A stretch of 64,000 nt of DNA from JBARRO01 sp049644265 (GCA_049644265.1 JBARRO010000048.1:1-64000), one strand, 5' to 3'. Shown: positions 35,040 to 44,520, numbered from the stretch's first letter. Made by a program: numbers and translations. The notes: generated by a model not told the origin, from the letters alone.

Positions 35040-35218
35040 GTTGTCGATTGTAGATTGTCGATTGTAGATTGTAGATCGAGATGGAACAGTTGAAAGTTGT
35101 AAGTTGAAAGTTAAGAGTTCCGAGTTGTGAGTTTAGAGTTTCCAGTTTTGCATGTTTCACTATTCACGATTTACGATTCACTATCTACGGTTTACTTTTC
35201 ACCTTTCACTTTTCGCTT
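35036..35218. repeat. Three blocks of 7-bp degenerate tandem repeats after bshC
   Basis: Block 1 (35036-35077): six units of GTAGATT/GTCGATT type, the first containing the bshC stop. Block 2 (35088-35150): nine exact-period units AGTTNNN. Block 3 (35156-35218): nine units TTCACNN/TTTACNN. The phase is kept without any gap inside each block while the other positions vary. Blocks 2 and 3 are partly complementary, so the region may fold as an imperfect inverted repeat. Confidence 0.8.
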
Positions 35219-35250
35219 CTCTAGCTCCTTCACCTGCCCTAAGATCTCGC

Positions 35251-35688
35251 ATGGACTCCATCGTTGCATCAAGAATCGGTCTGGTCGTTGCCGTTGCAAG
35301 CATGGTGACTCTTGTTTTCCGGCAATCGATCTTCGGTGTCGGGGCGGTAGCGATAGGCGTACAAATTGCAGCGGCGATTCTCATGCTTTGGGCCCGTCTT
35401 ACGTTTGGCGGACGGAGTTTTCATGCATCGGCAGATCCCACAGAAGGTGGTTTGGTTACGTCGGGACCGTATCGATACCTACGCCATCCGATTTATGCGT
35501 CCATAATGTATTTCCTGTGGGCCGCTGCATTGTCTCACTTCTCCGTTTTGAACACTCTCCTTGCAGTCGCCGCAACATCCGGCCTCCTTTTGCGCATGTA
35601 TGCTGAAGAGCGGTTGGTCGTGGAACGATATCCCGAGTACAGTTCTTACGCTGCCCGCACCAAACGCATTGTTCCGTTTGTTTTCTGA
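35251..35688 (+). CDS. ICMT-like (isoprenylcysteine carboxyl / phospholipid) methyltransferase
   Basis: 145 residues from ATG 35251, about four membrane helices. The C-terminal signature GLVTSGPYRYLRHPIYASIM, then EERLVVERYPEYSSYAARTKRIVP, matches the SAM-binding half of the ICMT/PEMT family (RHPxY and the EExxL...YxxY pattern). The substrate is probably a membrane lipid or small molecule. An open frame from 35152 would be translated repeat sequence and is rejected. It converges with aroA. Confidence 0.85.
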   Translation: MDSIVASRIGLVVAVASMVTLVFRQSIFGVGAVAIGVQIAAAILMLWARLTFGGRSFHASADPTEGGLVTSGPYRYLRHPIYASIMYFLWAAALSHFSVLNTLLAVAATSGLLLRMYAEERLVVERYPEYSSYAARTKRIVPFVF

Positions 35689-35703
35689 CTCCATGACTCT
35701 CCC

Positions 35704-36984
35704 TTAGTGCGTCAAACCCTGCAGGATCCTCCAGAATCCGGGGAAAGAAATATCCACGCATTCGGCGCCCTTGATCGTGATTCCCGGAATGCTCAATCCC
35801 GCAACGCCAAACGCCATCGCAATACGGTGATCGAGAAAGCTGTCGATCACCCCCCCCCTTAACTCATTCCCCGCTTCAAAAGCAAACCCATCCGGATATT
35901 CTTCAACATCGCAACCAAGAATCTGCAAATTTCTTACGATGGACGCGATCCGGTCCGACTCCTTATGACGAAGCTCCGTTGCATCACGAACTTCAAAATA
36001 TCCTTCTCCAAACAAAGCGGTTGTGGCGAGGATAGGGATTTCGTCGACCAAGGCGGCTACCTTTGAACCCCGAATTGAGATGTCGGATGTGAGATTTGAG
36101 CTTCGGGCAACGATGTCTCCAAACGGCTCCCCTCCCGCTAACCTCTCGTTCTCGATTTCGATCTTTCCCCCCATTTCTTTGAAAATATTCAGGACAGCCG
36201 TGCGTGTCGGATTGAGACCGGCGTTCGACACCCGCACCTCGGAATTCTTGAGAATCATCGCAGCGGCAATGAGAAATGCGGCGGACGAAAGGTCTCCGGG
36301 AACCACAAACTTTTTTCCTGGAATCCGTTTCCCTCCTTCTACCTCGACGATGCGAACTCCGACCTTCTCCGTGACTCTAAGATCCAGCATGCGCTCCGTG
36401 TGATCACGGGTTTTCGACGGCTCACGTACTACTGTCGTCCCGTCAGCGTACAATCCCGCAAATAGAATTGCCGATTTCACCTGAGCGCTCGGAACCAGCA
36501 GGGCATAATCAATTGCATGGAGCTTTTCCGTGCCGCGAATCGAAATCGGCGCGGTTCCCAGGGCTGTCCCCGTAATCCGCGCCCCCATTTGACGCAACGG
36601 ATCGACGACACGCTTCATCGGTCTACGACTGAGGGATTCGTCGCCAATCAAAACCGAGTCAAATGTCTGTCCGGCGAGAATTCCTGCCATCAGACGCATC
36701 GTCGTGCCCGAATTGCCGGCGTCGAGGTCTCCCACGGGCTTGTTGAGACCACGCAATCCCTTTCCGTGAATGAGCAGCAGGTCGCTTTTCCGTTCAAACT
36801 CGACGCCGAGAGATTTCAGGCAGGCCTGCGTGCTTTTCGGGTCTGCAGCACCGGAAAAGCCGCTGACCTCAGAGAGCCCGTCTGCCAGCGAACCGATCAT
36901 CAACGCCCGGTGCGAGATGGATTTGTCGCCCGGGACGGTAACCGTGCCGCGGAGAGAGGATGCGGGGGTGATTTCGAGGTTCAT
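35704..36984 (-). CDS. aroA: 3-phosphoshikimate 1-carboxyvinyltransferase (EPSP synthase)
   Basis: A 426-residue shikimate-pathway enzyme transferring enolpyruvyl from PEP to shikimate-3-phosphate. PGDKSISHRALMIGSLADG (18-36), LDAGNSGTTMRLMAGILAGQ (86-105), the SRRPMKR segment and VPGDLSSAAFLIAAA are characteristic. The GNSGTTMR loop contains the PEP-site Gly. It stands alone, with an inverted-repeat element 25 bases upstream of its ATG. Confidence 0.96.
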   Translation of the reverse strand: MNLEITPASSLRGTVTVPGDKSISHRALMIGSLADGLSEVSGFSGAADPKSTQACLKSLGVEFERKSDLLLIHGKGLRGLNKPVGDLDAGNSGTTMRLMAGILAGQTFDSVLIGDESLSRRPMKRVVDPLRQMGARITGTALGTAPISIRGTEKLHAIDYALLVPSAQVKSAILFAGLYADGTTVVREPSKTRDHTERMLDLRVTEKVGVRIVEVEGGKRIPGKKFVVPGDLSSAAFLIAAAMILKNSEVRVSNAGLNPTRTAVLNIFKEMGGKIEIENERLAGGEPFGDIVARSSNLTSDISIRGSKVAALVDEIPILATTALFGEGYFEVRDATELRHKESDRIASIVRNLQILGCDVEEYPDGFAFEAGNELRGGVIDSFLDHRIAMAFGVAGLSIPGITIKGAECVDISFPGFWRILQGLTH

Positions 36985-37008
36985 CCTGGGATTCGGGGGT
37001 TTAAAGCC

Positions 37009-37129
37009 ATTTCACAGAGGACACAGAAGTTCAAAACCGAAAATGAAAATGATATGAGATGGATTCCAAACCATTCAATCACAATCTCTTCTCTGTGACC
37101 TCTGCTTCTCTTTGTGATCTCTGTGAAAT
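37009..37129. repeat. 121-bp inverted-repeat element with CACAGAGNN 9-mers
   Basis: Perfect 11-bp ends ATTTCACAGAG (37009-37019) and CTCTGTGAAAT (37119-37129). Left arm units CACAGAGGA and CACAGAAGT; right arm CTCTGTGAC, CTCTGCTTC, a 10-base unit, CTCTGTGAA. It lies between the pnp terminator and aroA. Confidence 0.8.
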
Positions 37130-37140
37130 GTTTCTATTAA

Positions 37141-37184
37141 AGAAAAATCCTCACACCGATGGAAAGTCTTTCAGCGTGAGGATT
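37141..37184 (-). terminator. Rho-independent terminator after pnp
   Basis: On the minus strand AATCCTCAC (37176-37184) pairs with GTGAGGATT (37146-37154), followed by TTTTTCTTT. The ~21-base loop contains its own GAAAG/CTTTC hairpin. It ends the rimP-to-pnp operon. Confidence 0.8.
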
Positions 37185-37202
37185 AACGAACAAGAAAAAG
37201 GA

Positions 37203-39386
37203 CTAGCGGTGAGGCCTGCGGTCTCTGTCCCCACGGGGCTTTCCGCGGTCGCCTGAGCTACGACGCTCGGCTGCTTTTGCCATTTCCTCCGCTGCGTTCT
37301 CGCCACCCGGCAGAAGCGCTTTGCGACTCAGACTAAGCCGTCCTTCTCTGTCGATCGCCATCAGCTTGACTTCGATAACATCGCCAAGTTTGACGAAATC
37401 GTCGACCTTCTCCACACGCTTCACATCGAGCTGCGAGACATGAACGAGACCCTCTTTCCCCGGAAGAATCTCCACGAACGCGCCGAAGTCCATGATCTTC
37501 TTGACGGTGGCCTTGTAGGCCTTTCCAACCTCTGGCATTTCGATAATGCTGCGAATGTACTTAAGGGCAATTTCGGCGGATTCCTTCTCCACTGCAGCGA
37601 CCGTGACCGTCCCGTCATCGTCAATGTTGATCTCCGCGCCGCTGTCCTTCACCAGTTGGCGGATATTCTTGCCGCCCGGACCAATCAGCGTGCCGATCAT
37701 ATCGACCGGAATCATGACTGTCTGCAACCTCGGAGCAAACCGCGAAAGTTCGGCTCTCGGTGCGGAGATGGTCTGGGACATGACCTGCAGAATATGCATC
37801 CGACCTTCCCGGGCCTGAGCAAGCGCCTGCTCAAGAACGTCGAATGAAATCCCCTTAATCTTGATGTCCATCTGGAACGCGGTAATTCCTTCCGTCGTGC
37901 CAGCAACCTTGAAGTCCATGTCGCCAAGGTGGTCTTCATTCCCGAGAATATCGCTCAGGATAGCGACCTTGGAACCTTCCTTCACAAGTCCCATGGCAAT
38001 GCCGGCGACCGGACGTCGCATCGGGACGCCCGCGTCAAACAACGCGAGGCTGCCTGCGCAAACCGTTGCCATCGACGAGGAACCGTTCGACTCCAGGATG
38101 TCCGAAACGATCCGAAGGGTGTAGGGGAAATCCTTCTCTCCCGGCATGAGTTTCTTCAACGAACGCTCCGCCAGGTTTCCATGACCGATTTCACGCCGTC
38201 CCACTGCTCCTACGCGACCGACTTCACCGACGCTGAACGGCGGGAAGTTGTAATGCAGCATGAAGCGTTTCGTGGTTTCCGGCAAGAGTCCGTCGATCAT
38301 CTGCTCGTCCATCTTGGTACCGAGGGTCGCCGACGTCAAGCTCTGAGTCTCGCCTCTGGTAAACAATGCCGACCCGTGCGTTCTGGGCAGCAACCCAACC
38401 TCGCAGGTGATCGGGCGGATGTCTTTTAGACTGCGCCCATCGAGGCGCTTTTTTTCATTGAGAATCGTGGACCGCATCGCATCTTTTTCAATATCATGAA
38501 TCAACTCGTCAATCAGGCCTTCCTTCTCGGGGAATTGTTCCGCGAGCGCGGTCTGGATATCCGTATAGACCTTGTTCGTCTGCTCCGAGCGATCTTCCTT
38601 CGTCAGGACCGTTTTGCTGAGTTCCTGGAGACGTTTCGCCGCAAGCGTTTTGACCTCTTCCAGCAATCCTGCGGGGATTTCCGGTTCGGCGATTGCACGC
38701 ACGGGTTTCTTGATTTCCCGGGCGAGTTCTTTCTGAAGAGCACACAGTGTCTTGATCGCATCATGACCGACCCGCAATGCTTCCAGCATGTCGGCTTCGG
38801 AAATCTCGGAGGATTCGCCCTCCACCATCACGATGGAATCGTCCGTCCCTGCGACTGTGACATCCAGGTCGCTTCGTTCCAGCTCTCCAAACGTCGGGTT
38901 GATAATGAATTTCCCGTCCACACGCCCGACACGTACTTCGGCAATCGGTCCGTCAAACGGAACGTCGGAAATGAGCAGGGCAGCGGACGCTGCACATGCG
39001 CCAAGAATGTCGCCGTCATGTTGCATATCCGAGGAATACACTGTCACCAACAGCTGAGTTTCGTTCCGGTAATTCTTTGGAAACATGGGCCGGATCGGCC
39101 GGTCAATCAGCCGTGAGGAAAGGATTTCCTTCTCGGTCGGTCGTCCTTCCCGCTTGAAGAATCCACCAGGAATCTTGCCGGCTGCCGCCGTCTTCTCACG
39201 GTATTCCACCTGCAGAGGGAAGAAATCCTTACCCTCTTTCGGTTCACGTGCACTCACCACCGTGGCGAGCACCATCGTGTCGGCATATCGAACCATCACA
39301 GCACCGTCCGCCTGTTTGGCGAATCTGCCTGTTTCGAGTGAAAAAGTCTTTCCGCTCAGCTGTACTTCTTTTTGAACCATCGTCAT
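37203..39386 (-). CDS. pnp: Polyribonucleotide nucleotidyltransferase (PNPase)
   Basis: 727 residues: two RNase PH domains (~15-145 and ~330-465; GGFFKREGRPTEKEILSSRLIDRPIRP, HYNFPPFSVGEVGRVGAVGRREIGHG), an alpha-helical linker, a KH domain (~575-640, GTLIGPGGKNIRQL) and an S1 domain (~645-715, GKEGLVHVSQL). The tail is Arg-, Gly- and Asp-rich. It degrades RNA by phosphorolysis. Usual place after rpsO. Confidence 0.97.
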   Translation of the reverse strand: MTMVQKEVQLSGKTFSLETGRFAKQADGAVMVRYADTMVLATVVSAREPKEGKDFFPLQVEYREKTAAAGKIPGGFFKREGRPTEKEILSSRLIDRPIRPMFPKNYRNETQLLVTVYSSDMQHDGDILGACAASAALLISDVPFDGPIAEVRVGRVDGKFIINPTFGELERSDLDVTVAGTDDSIVMVEGESSEISEADMLEALRVGHDAIKTLCALQKELAREIKKPVRAIAEPEIPAGLLEEVKTLAAKRLQELSKTVLTKEDRSEQTNKVYTDIQTALAEQFPEKEGLIDELIHDIEKDAMRSTILNEKKRLDGRSLKDIRPITCEVGLLPRTHGSALFTRGETQSLTSATLGTKMDEQMIDGLLPETTKRFMLHYNFPPFSVGEVGRVGAVGRREIGHGNLAERSLKKLMPGEKDFPYTLRIVSDILESNGSSSMATVCAGSLALFDAGVPMRRPVAGIAMGLVKEGSKVAILSDILGNEDHLGDMDFKVAGTTEGITAFQMDIKIKGISFDVLEQALAQAREGRMHILQVMSQTISAPRAELSRFAPRLQTVMIPVDMIGTLIGPGGKNIRQLVKDSGAEINIDDDGTVTVAAVEKESAEIALKYIRSIIEMPEVGKAYKATVKKIMDFGAFVEILPGKEGLVHVSQLDVKRVEKVDDFVKLGDVIEVKLMAIDREGRLSLSRKALLPGGENAAEEMAKAAERRSSGDRGKPRGDRDRRPHR

Positions 39387-39439
39387 TGTAATTTTTCTTT
39401 CAATCGGGCAGGGCGAATTCCCTGCGCGTCATTATGCGT

Positions 39440-39709
39440 TTACTTGCGGATATCCAACTCTTGAGTAATTTTGCGATACCGATTGATATCCTTCTTCATC
39501 AGGTACGCAAGAAGTCTCCGGCGCTTGCCGACAAGCTTGAGAAGACCCAACCGTGAGTGGTGGTCCTTGACATTCTTGTCAAAATGCGGAGAGAGACCGT
39601 TGATATGGGCCGTAATAATGGCAATCTGCACCTCGGGGGTGCCGGAGTCGTTGGCTCCCTTGCCGTATTTCTTCACAAATTCCTGCTTCTGTTCCTTGGA
39701 TACTGGCAT
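39440..39709 (-). CDS. rpsO: 30S ribosomal protein S15
   Basis: 89 residues, the normal length. GTPEVQIAIITAHINGLSPHF, KDHHSRLGLLKLVGKRRRLLAYL are invariant-type S15 segments that bind the 16S rRNA central domain. AAGGAG stands eight bases before the ATG. Confidence 0.97.
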   Translation of the reverse strand: MPVSKEQKQEFVKKYGKGANDSGTPEVQIAIITAHINGLSPHFDKNVKDHHSRLGLLKLVGKRRRLLAYLMKKDINRYRKITQELDIRK

Positions 39710-39760
39710 TGCTGCTCCTTATGATAAATGAAATATTTTTCTAGCGTCGTATTCTAAATT

Positions 39761-39822
39761 GCCACGAGAAGTCACAAAAAACACAGACTCAAACCTTTGT
39801 GCATTGGGTGTGTTTTTGTGGC
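39761..39822. repeat. 62-bp inverted-repeat element with CACAAAAAA-type 9-mers
   Basis: Arms GCCAC...GTCACAAAAAACACA and TGTGTTTTTGTGGC. Units on the right are CTTTGTGCA, TTGGGTGTG, TTTTTGTGG, with period 9. It lies between ribF and rpsO, 12 bases after the ribF stop. Confidence 0.65.
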
Positions 39823-39833
39823 TCACAACATGG

Positions 39834-40790
39834 TCAATGGTTGTGCGAGCCGGACTCGTAGCCAGCCTTCAGTTTCAGGCTCAGCTCCCTGTCTTTGTCC
39901 ATCTGACGCACCAACTCTTCCGCAGAACCAAATTTGAGTTCGTCCCTGAGTCTTTTCAGCATCTGAATCTCCACTTCCTGGCCGTAGATGCTCGCGTCAA
40001 AGTCGAGGATGTTCACTTCCACCGTGCGATCCCCATCATCGTGGAATGTCGGTCGCACGCCTATGCTCGCCATTCCGTATTTCTTCCTTCCGCCAACAGA
40101 GACCGCCACAAAATAGATCCCGTCTTTCGGAAGAAGCTTCTTCGTCGACACCGGCCGGATGTTCGCTGTGGGATACCCCAGCTCCCGACCCCGCTTGTCC
40201 CCTTCGACCACTGTCCCCCGTAGAGCGTAGGGACGACCCAGAAAAAGGGCCGCCTTCTCAACATCTCCGCTCTCAAGCAGATTCCGAATTTCAGAGCTGC
40301 TGACGGTTGTTCCTTCCACCACCACCGGTTTCAGTGCAACAATAGAAAAATTAAATTCCTTCCCCATGTGCAGCATCTCTTCCACACTTCCCTCTCTGTC
40401 GCGGCCGAAGTGATGGTCGTACCCTTCGATCACTTCGCTGACGCCGATGCCGTTGACGAGATACTTCATGTAAAAGTCCCTCGAGCTTTGGCGGGAAAAC
40501 GCAAAATCGAATGCGATGACAAAGAACAGGTCAACTCCCAACTCTTCACAAATCGCCCGCCGTTCTTCCAGGGTGGTCAGGAGTTTGAACGGGCCGCGTT
40601 TGCTGCCGAGAACTTCGCGCGGATGAGGGTCGAAGGTCAGCACAACACTCCGTCCCTTCAACGTCCTGGCGCGCTCAACGACTTCAGCGATAATTTCCCG
40701 GTGCGCCCGATGAACGCCGTCGAAGGAACCGACCGTGACGACAGAGTTCTTCTCGTACAAAATTTCGCTAAGTTGTCTTACTACTCTCAT
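39834..40790 (-). CDS. ribF: Bifunctional riboflavin kinase / FMN adenylyltransferase
   Basis: 318 residues. N-terminal adenylyltransferase (~15-185): VTVGSFDGVHRAHREIIAEV with the (H/G)xGH-like nucleotide site, FDPHPREVLG and VSSSEIRNLLESGDVE. C-terminal flavokinase (~190-310): RGRELGYPTANI and YGMASIGVRPTF, then VEVNILDFDASIYGQEV. It makes FMN and FAD. It overlaps truB by 23 bases. Confidence 0.95.
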   Translation of the reverse strand: MRVVRQLSEILYEKNSVVTVGSFDGVHRAHREIIAEVVERARTLKGRSVVLTFDPHPREVLGSKRGPFKLLTTLEERRAICEELGVDLFFVIAFDFAFSRQSSRDFYMKYLVNGIGVSEVIEGYDHHFGRDREGSVEEMLHMGKEFNFSIVALKPVVVEGTTVSSSEIRNLLESGDVEKAALFLGRPYALRGTVVEGDKRGRELGYPTANIRPVSTKKLLPKDGIYFVAVSVGGRKKYGMASIGVRPTFHDDGDRTVEVNILDFDASIYGQEVEIQMLKRLRDELKFGSAEELVRQMDKDRELSLKLKAGYESGSHNH

Positions 40791-41502
40791 ACACGGAATC
40801 TGAACTGATCTGCAGGCGATCTCTCAACGCGATCAGCTGTTCAACCGTCAATGCCTGGTCGACGTGATATTCCCCGATTCGCAAACGCCGCAACGACTTC
40901 ATCACGGCACCGCACCCAAGCTGCTGGCCGAGCTCATCGATGAGACTCCGCACATACGTTCCTTTGGAGCAGACGACGTTGAACTCCGCAAGGGGCGGCG
41001 CGAACCGGGTTATGTGAAAACTTTTCACCTCGATTTCGCGTTCAGAGCGCTCCACCGTTCTCCCCTGCCGCGCGTACCGATAGAGTGCTCGTCCGCCATA
41101 TTTCGCTGCAGAATACATCGGCGGAGCCTGCTTACGCACACCGACAAAGCTGCTGACAGCGTCTGCAAGACCATCCGGCGTGACTGCCGAGGAATCTTTC
41201 CGTTCCGTCACTTCGGTCTCCGCATCAAAACTCGGAGTGCGCAAACCCAGCTCCATCGTCCCCTCATATTCCTTCTCCGCACCGACGAACCGGTCGATCG
41301 ATTTCGTTTGCTTCCCTGTGCAGACAATCAGCAAACCGGTTGCGTTGGGATCCAAAGTACCGGCATGACCAACCTTTCTCACCTTGAAGAGAGATCGGAT
41401 CTTCTTGACAATATCAAACGACGTCCAATCCGACGGCTTGTCGACCAGCAAAACTTCTCCCTCGCCCCTAAAATCCCAATGCTGTTTGAGGGTTTCCGTC
41501 AT
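40768..41502 (-). CDS. truB: tRNA pseudouridine(55) synthase
   Basis: 244 residues. The catalytic motif is HAGTLDPNATGLLIV with the active Asp; KPSDWTSFDIVKKIR near the N-terminus, and CSKGTYVRSLIDELGQQLG are typical. It makes pseudouridine in the T-loop of tRNAs. Translationally coupled to rbfA (4-base overlap). Confidence 0.96.
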   Translation of the reverse strand: MTETLKQHWDFRGEGEVLLVDKPSDWTSFDIVKKIRSLFKVRKVGHAGTLDPNATGLLIVCTGKQTKSIDRFVGAEKEYEGTMELGLRTPSFDAETEVTERKDSSAVTPDGLADAVSSFVGVRKQAPPMYSAAKYGGRALYRYARQGRTVERSEREIEVKSFHITRFAPPLAEFNVVCSKGTYVRSLIDELGQQLGCGAVMKSLRRLRIGEYHVDQALTVEQLIALRDRLQISSDSVYESSKTT

Positions 41503-41870
41503 TCACCACCCTGCGGCTCCTTGTGTGAAGCGTCGTCGCGAATCTTCTTGAAAATTCCTTCGAGCTTCATCGCATGGTCTATCGTCTCGTCCAGGTAGAA
41601 CGAAATCTCGGGGGTAAATTTCAAGCGAATATTGTGTCCCAATGTGGAGCGAACAAACGACTTCTGCGCTTCAATCATCGCAAGACTCTTCCTTTTTCTC
41701 TCCGCGTCGCCGAAAATGCTGACATAGATCTTGGCGATTTTGAGGTCAGGAGTAACGCGGACCTCCGTCACAGTGATCAGCCCGTATTCCGCCATGGTGA
41801 AATTGCGTTGAAAAATAACTCCCACTTCCTCTTTGATGATCGAGGCGACTTTCTCCACCCGAACCGACAC
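41499..41870 (-). CDS. rbfA: Ribosome-binding factor A
   Basis: 123 residues with the KH-like fold. RVEKVASIIKEEVGVIFQR, LITVTEVRVTPDLKIAKIYVSIFG and LRLKFTPEISFYLDETIDHA-type segments are family-typical. It helps 30S maturation in the 16S 5' end region. Starts 11 bases after infB. Confidence 0.95.
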   Translation of the reverse strand: MSVRVEKVASIIKEEVGVIFQRNFTMAEYGLITVTEVRVTPDLKIAKIYVSIFGDAERKRKSLAMIEAQKSFVRSTLGHNIRLKFTPEISFYLDETIDHAMKLEGIFKKIRDDASHKEPQGGE

Positions 41871-41881
41871 GTTCCTGCTCC

Positions 41882-44479
41882 TTATTCAAGCTTGCGTTTT
41901 GTCTCAACCGTATGATAGGCCTCGATAACGTCGCCCACCTTCAAGTCGTTGTAGTTTTCGAGCCCAAGGCCGCATTCGAAGCCCTGCTCCACTTCGCGGA
42001 CATCGTCCTTGAACCGTTTGAGCGAAGCCAGCGTACCGTCGAACACGACAACGCCGTCTCGAACCAGTCGGACGCGATTGTTCCTCGTGATTTTGCCATC
42101 CCTGACGTAACAACCCGCGATGGTACCAACCTTTGAAATTTTGAATATGTCCCGCACGTCCACCGTCGCCAGCACCTCCTCGGACACGGTCGGCGCAAGC
42201 ATACCTTCCAGGGCGTTCTTCACTTCGTTGATTGCGTCGTAGATGATGCTGTACAACCGGATGTCGATGTCCTCGAGCTGAGCAAGTTGCCGCGCCTTGA
42301 GGTTCGGTCGCACATGGAATCCAATGATGACTGCCTGCGACGCGACAGCAAGGAGAACGTCGGACTCTGAAATTCCTCCGACGCCCTTGTGAATAACCTG
42401 CACCTTCACTTCATTCGTCGACAGCTTCATGAGTGAATCGGAAAGTGCTTCGGCGGACCCGTCGACGTCTGCTTTGACGATGACCGGGAGGTCGCGTACC
42501 TGGCCTTCTTTGATCTGCTTTGAGATGTCGTCGAGCGTGACACGCCGGCTCTGGCGGAAATCCTGCTCACGTTTGAGTTGCTGCCGTCGGAAGGATATAT
42601 CCCGCGCCTCGCGCTCGTCTTTGAGGACGACGAATGCATCGCCGGCCTGAGGGATTCCGTCAAACCCAATCACCTGCACCGGCTGGGACGGGTGGGCGAC
42701 TTCAATACGCTGGCCCCGTTCGTCGAACATGGCTCGTACTCTTCCGCTCCAGACTCCCGTGACAAACGAATCGCCGATTCTCAGGGTTCCTTTCTGCACA
42801 AGAACTGTTGCCGTAATACCCTTGCCTTTATCCAGTTCTGCTTCGACCACCACGCCACGAGCTTCCCTGTTCGGATTGGCTTTCAGGTCCAACACTTCCG
42901 CTTCAAGGAGGATCTTCTCAAGCAACTGGTCCACATTCTTTCCGGTTTTTGCCGAGAGCGACACGACCTGAGATTTGCCGCCGTACTCTTCGACGAGAAG
43001 TCCTTTTTCGGCCAGCTGCTGCTTAATGCGGTCCGGGTTTGCTTCGGGCTTGTCAATCTTGTTGATTGCCACGACAATTGGAACGCCGGCGGCCTGTGCG
43101 TGACTGATCGCCTCGACCGTTTGCGGCATGACACTGTCATCTGCAGCAACAACCAGGACGACGATGTCCGTCACCTGTGCGCCGCGGGCACGCATGGCAG
43201 TAAACGCCTCGTGGCCGGGAGTATCGAGAAACGTGATGTGCTTGCTGCCGTCCAGCGTGACCTCGTACGCGCCGATGTGCTGCGTGATGCCGCCGGATTC
43301 GCCGGCAACCACGTTGGCACTGCGAATATAGTCGAGGAGAGAGGTTTTCCCGTGGTCGACATGTCCCATGATGGTGACAACCGGGGGACGCGTGACCAGC
43401 GAGGTTTCGTCGTCGGGAATGTCCTGGAGGACATCAGCCGTGAACTCGTGTTCAAAATCGACCTGGAATCCGAATTCGTCGGCGACGAGCGTAATCGTGT
43501 CTTTGTCAAGGCGCTGGTTGATGGAAACCATGACGCCGAGGCCCATGATCTTCTGGATGACTTCCGCCACAGAAACACGCATGAGGTTGGCGAGCTCGCC
43601 GACCGTGACAAACTCCGTGACTTTGACTCTCGTCCGATCGCGCTCGATCTGATCGAGGATCTTCTGCTGCTCCTCTTCGCGTTTCTCTTTCTTCCGCTTG
43701 CGAATTGCCGCGCGAGAGGTGACTGCTTCGTCACTGGATTCCGCCAGCGTTTCGCGGATCGCCTTTGCGACCTCCACCTCATTCACCTCAGCCCGACGGA
43801 CCTTTTTCCGCTTGCGCCCCTTCGCCTCTTCCTCATCCTCTGTCTTCGCGGGAGCAACTTTGACCTTTTTGGTGTCTTCCCGAAGCTTCTTTTTCTTCTT
43901 TTTCTTCTTCTTCTCTTCTTCCGATTCCGTTGCTGCGGCCGTCGGGGAGGTCAGCTCCATCTTCCCCTTGATCGTCAATCCCCTCTGCGCGCGCGCGACT
44001 GCGGCCTCCAACGGCGATTGCGGCCCACGACGTGCCGCCGGTTTTTCTTCCTTTTTGATTTCGACCGGTTTCGGCTCGGAAGCCGGAACCGCGGGCGCTT
44101 CCGTCGGCGGAGCCACAGGTAGCTGTGCCGCCTCAACGGGAGCAGCCTCTACCGTAGGCGCGGCAACCGGAATTTCTTCGACCGGTTCGGCCTCTTCGAC
44201 CTTTACGGGTTCCTCTTCTTTGACCGCTTTCTTTTCGACCTTTTCGGGAGTTTCCTTCTTGCGGGTCGAACGGAATTCCTGAAGCTTCTTGTGGTGACGT
44301 TCCGCGACGTCCTTTTCCTTTTTGAAGTGACTGTTGATGGCGTGGACCATATCATCGGTCACCGCGCTCATGTGGTTCTTCACTTCAAACCCCTTTTTCT
44401 TCAGGAACTCGAGAATCGTTTCGCTCGAGAGGTTGAGTTCCTTCGCAAGGTTATAGATTTTGACTTTCTTTTCGGTCAT
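41882..44479 (-). CDS. infB: Translation initiation factor IF-2
   Basis: 865 residues. IF2 N-terminal helical domain at ~4-36 (VKIYNLAKELNLSSETILEF), then a ~250-residue low-complexity Lys/Glu/Ala/Pro region including a run of nine lysines (~190-198), then a second IF2-N module (~285-335). The GTPase domain starts at ~368: GHVDHGKTSLLD (372-383), DTPGHEAF, NKIDKPEA. C-terminal beta-barrel and initiator-tRNA-binding domains follow. It brings fMet-tRNA to the 30S subunit. Confidence 0.97.
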   Translation of the reverse strand: MTEKKVKIYNLAKELNLSSETILEFLKKKGFEVKNHMSAVTDDMVHAINSHFKKEKDVAERHHKKLQEFRSTRKKETPEKVEKKAVKEEEPVKVEEAEPVEEIPVAAPTVEAAPVEAAQLPVAPPTEAPAVPASEPKPVEIKKEEKPAARRGPQSPLEAAVARAQRGLTIKGKMELTSPTAAATESEEEKKKKKKKKKLREDTKKVKVAPAKTEDEEEAKGRKRKKVRRAEVNEVEVAKAIRETLAESSDEAVTSRAAIRKRKKEKREEEQQKILDQIERDRTRVKVTEFVTVGELANLMRVSVAEVIQKIMGLGVMVSINQRLDKDTITLVADEFGFQVDFEHEFTADVLQDIPDDETSLVTRPPVVTIMGHVDHGKTSLLDYIRSANVVAGESGGITQHIGAYEVTLDGSKHITFLDTPGHEAFTAMRARGAQVTDIVVLVVAADDSVMPQTVEAISHAQAAGVPIVVAINKIDKPEANPDRIKQQLAEKGLLVEEYGGKSQVVSLSAKTGKNVDQLLEKILLEAEVLDLKANPNREARGVVVEAELDKGKGITATVLVQKGTLRIGDSFVTGVWSGRVRAMFDERGQRIEVAHPSQPVQVIGFDGIPQAGDAFVVLKDEREARDISFRRQQLKREQDFRQSRRVTLDDISKQIKEGQVRDLPVIVKADVDGSAEALSDSLMKLSTNEVKVQVIHKGVGGISESDVLLAVASQAVIIGFHVRPNLKARQLAQLEDIDIRLYSIIYDAINEVKNALEGMLAPTVSEEVLATVDVRDIFKISKVGTIAGCYVRDGKITRNNRVRLVRDGVVVFDGTLASLKRFKDDVREVEQGFECGLGLENYNDLKVGDVIEAYHTVETKRKLE

Positions 44480-44520
44480 TCAAACCTTCTATCAATCACT
44501 GGTGAACGAACAACGTGCGA

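Noticed and set aside
35036..35218. CRISPR array
   Set aside because: Units are 7 bp with no spacers; no cas genes in the window.
35152..35250. N-terminal extension of the ICMT-like protein (MFHYSRFTIHYLRF...)
   Set aside because: It is translated heptad repeat DNA; the conserved protein begins at ATG 35251.
42578..44122. 514-codon open frame antisense to infB
   Set aside because: It is the complement of the Lys/Glu-rich infB region; codon bias of a GC-rich gene leaves the opposite frame open. No recognisable domain.
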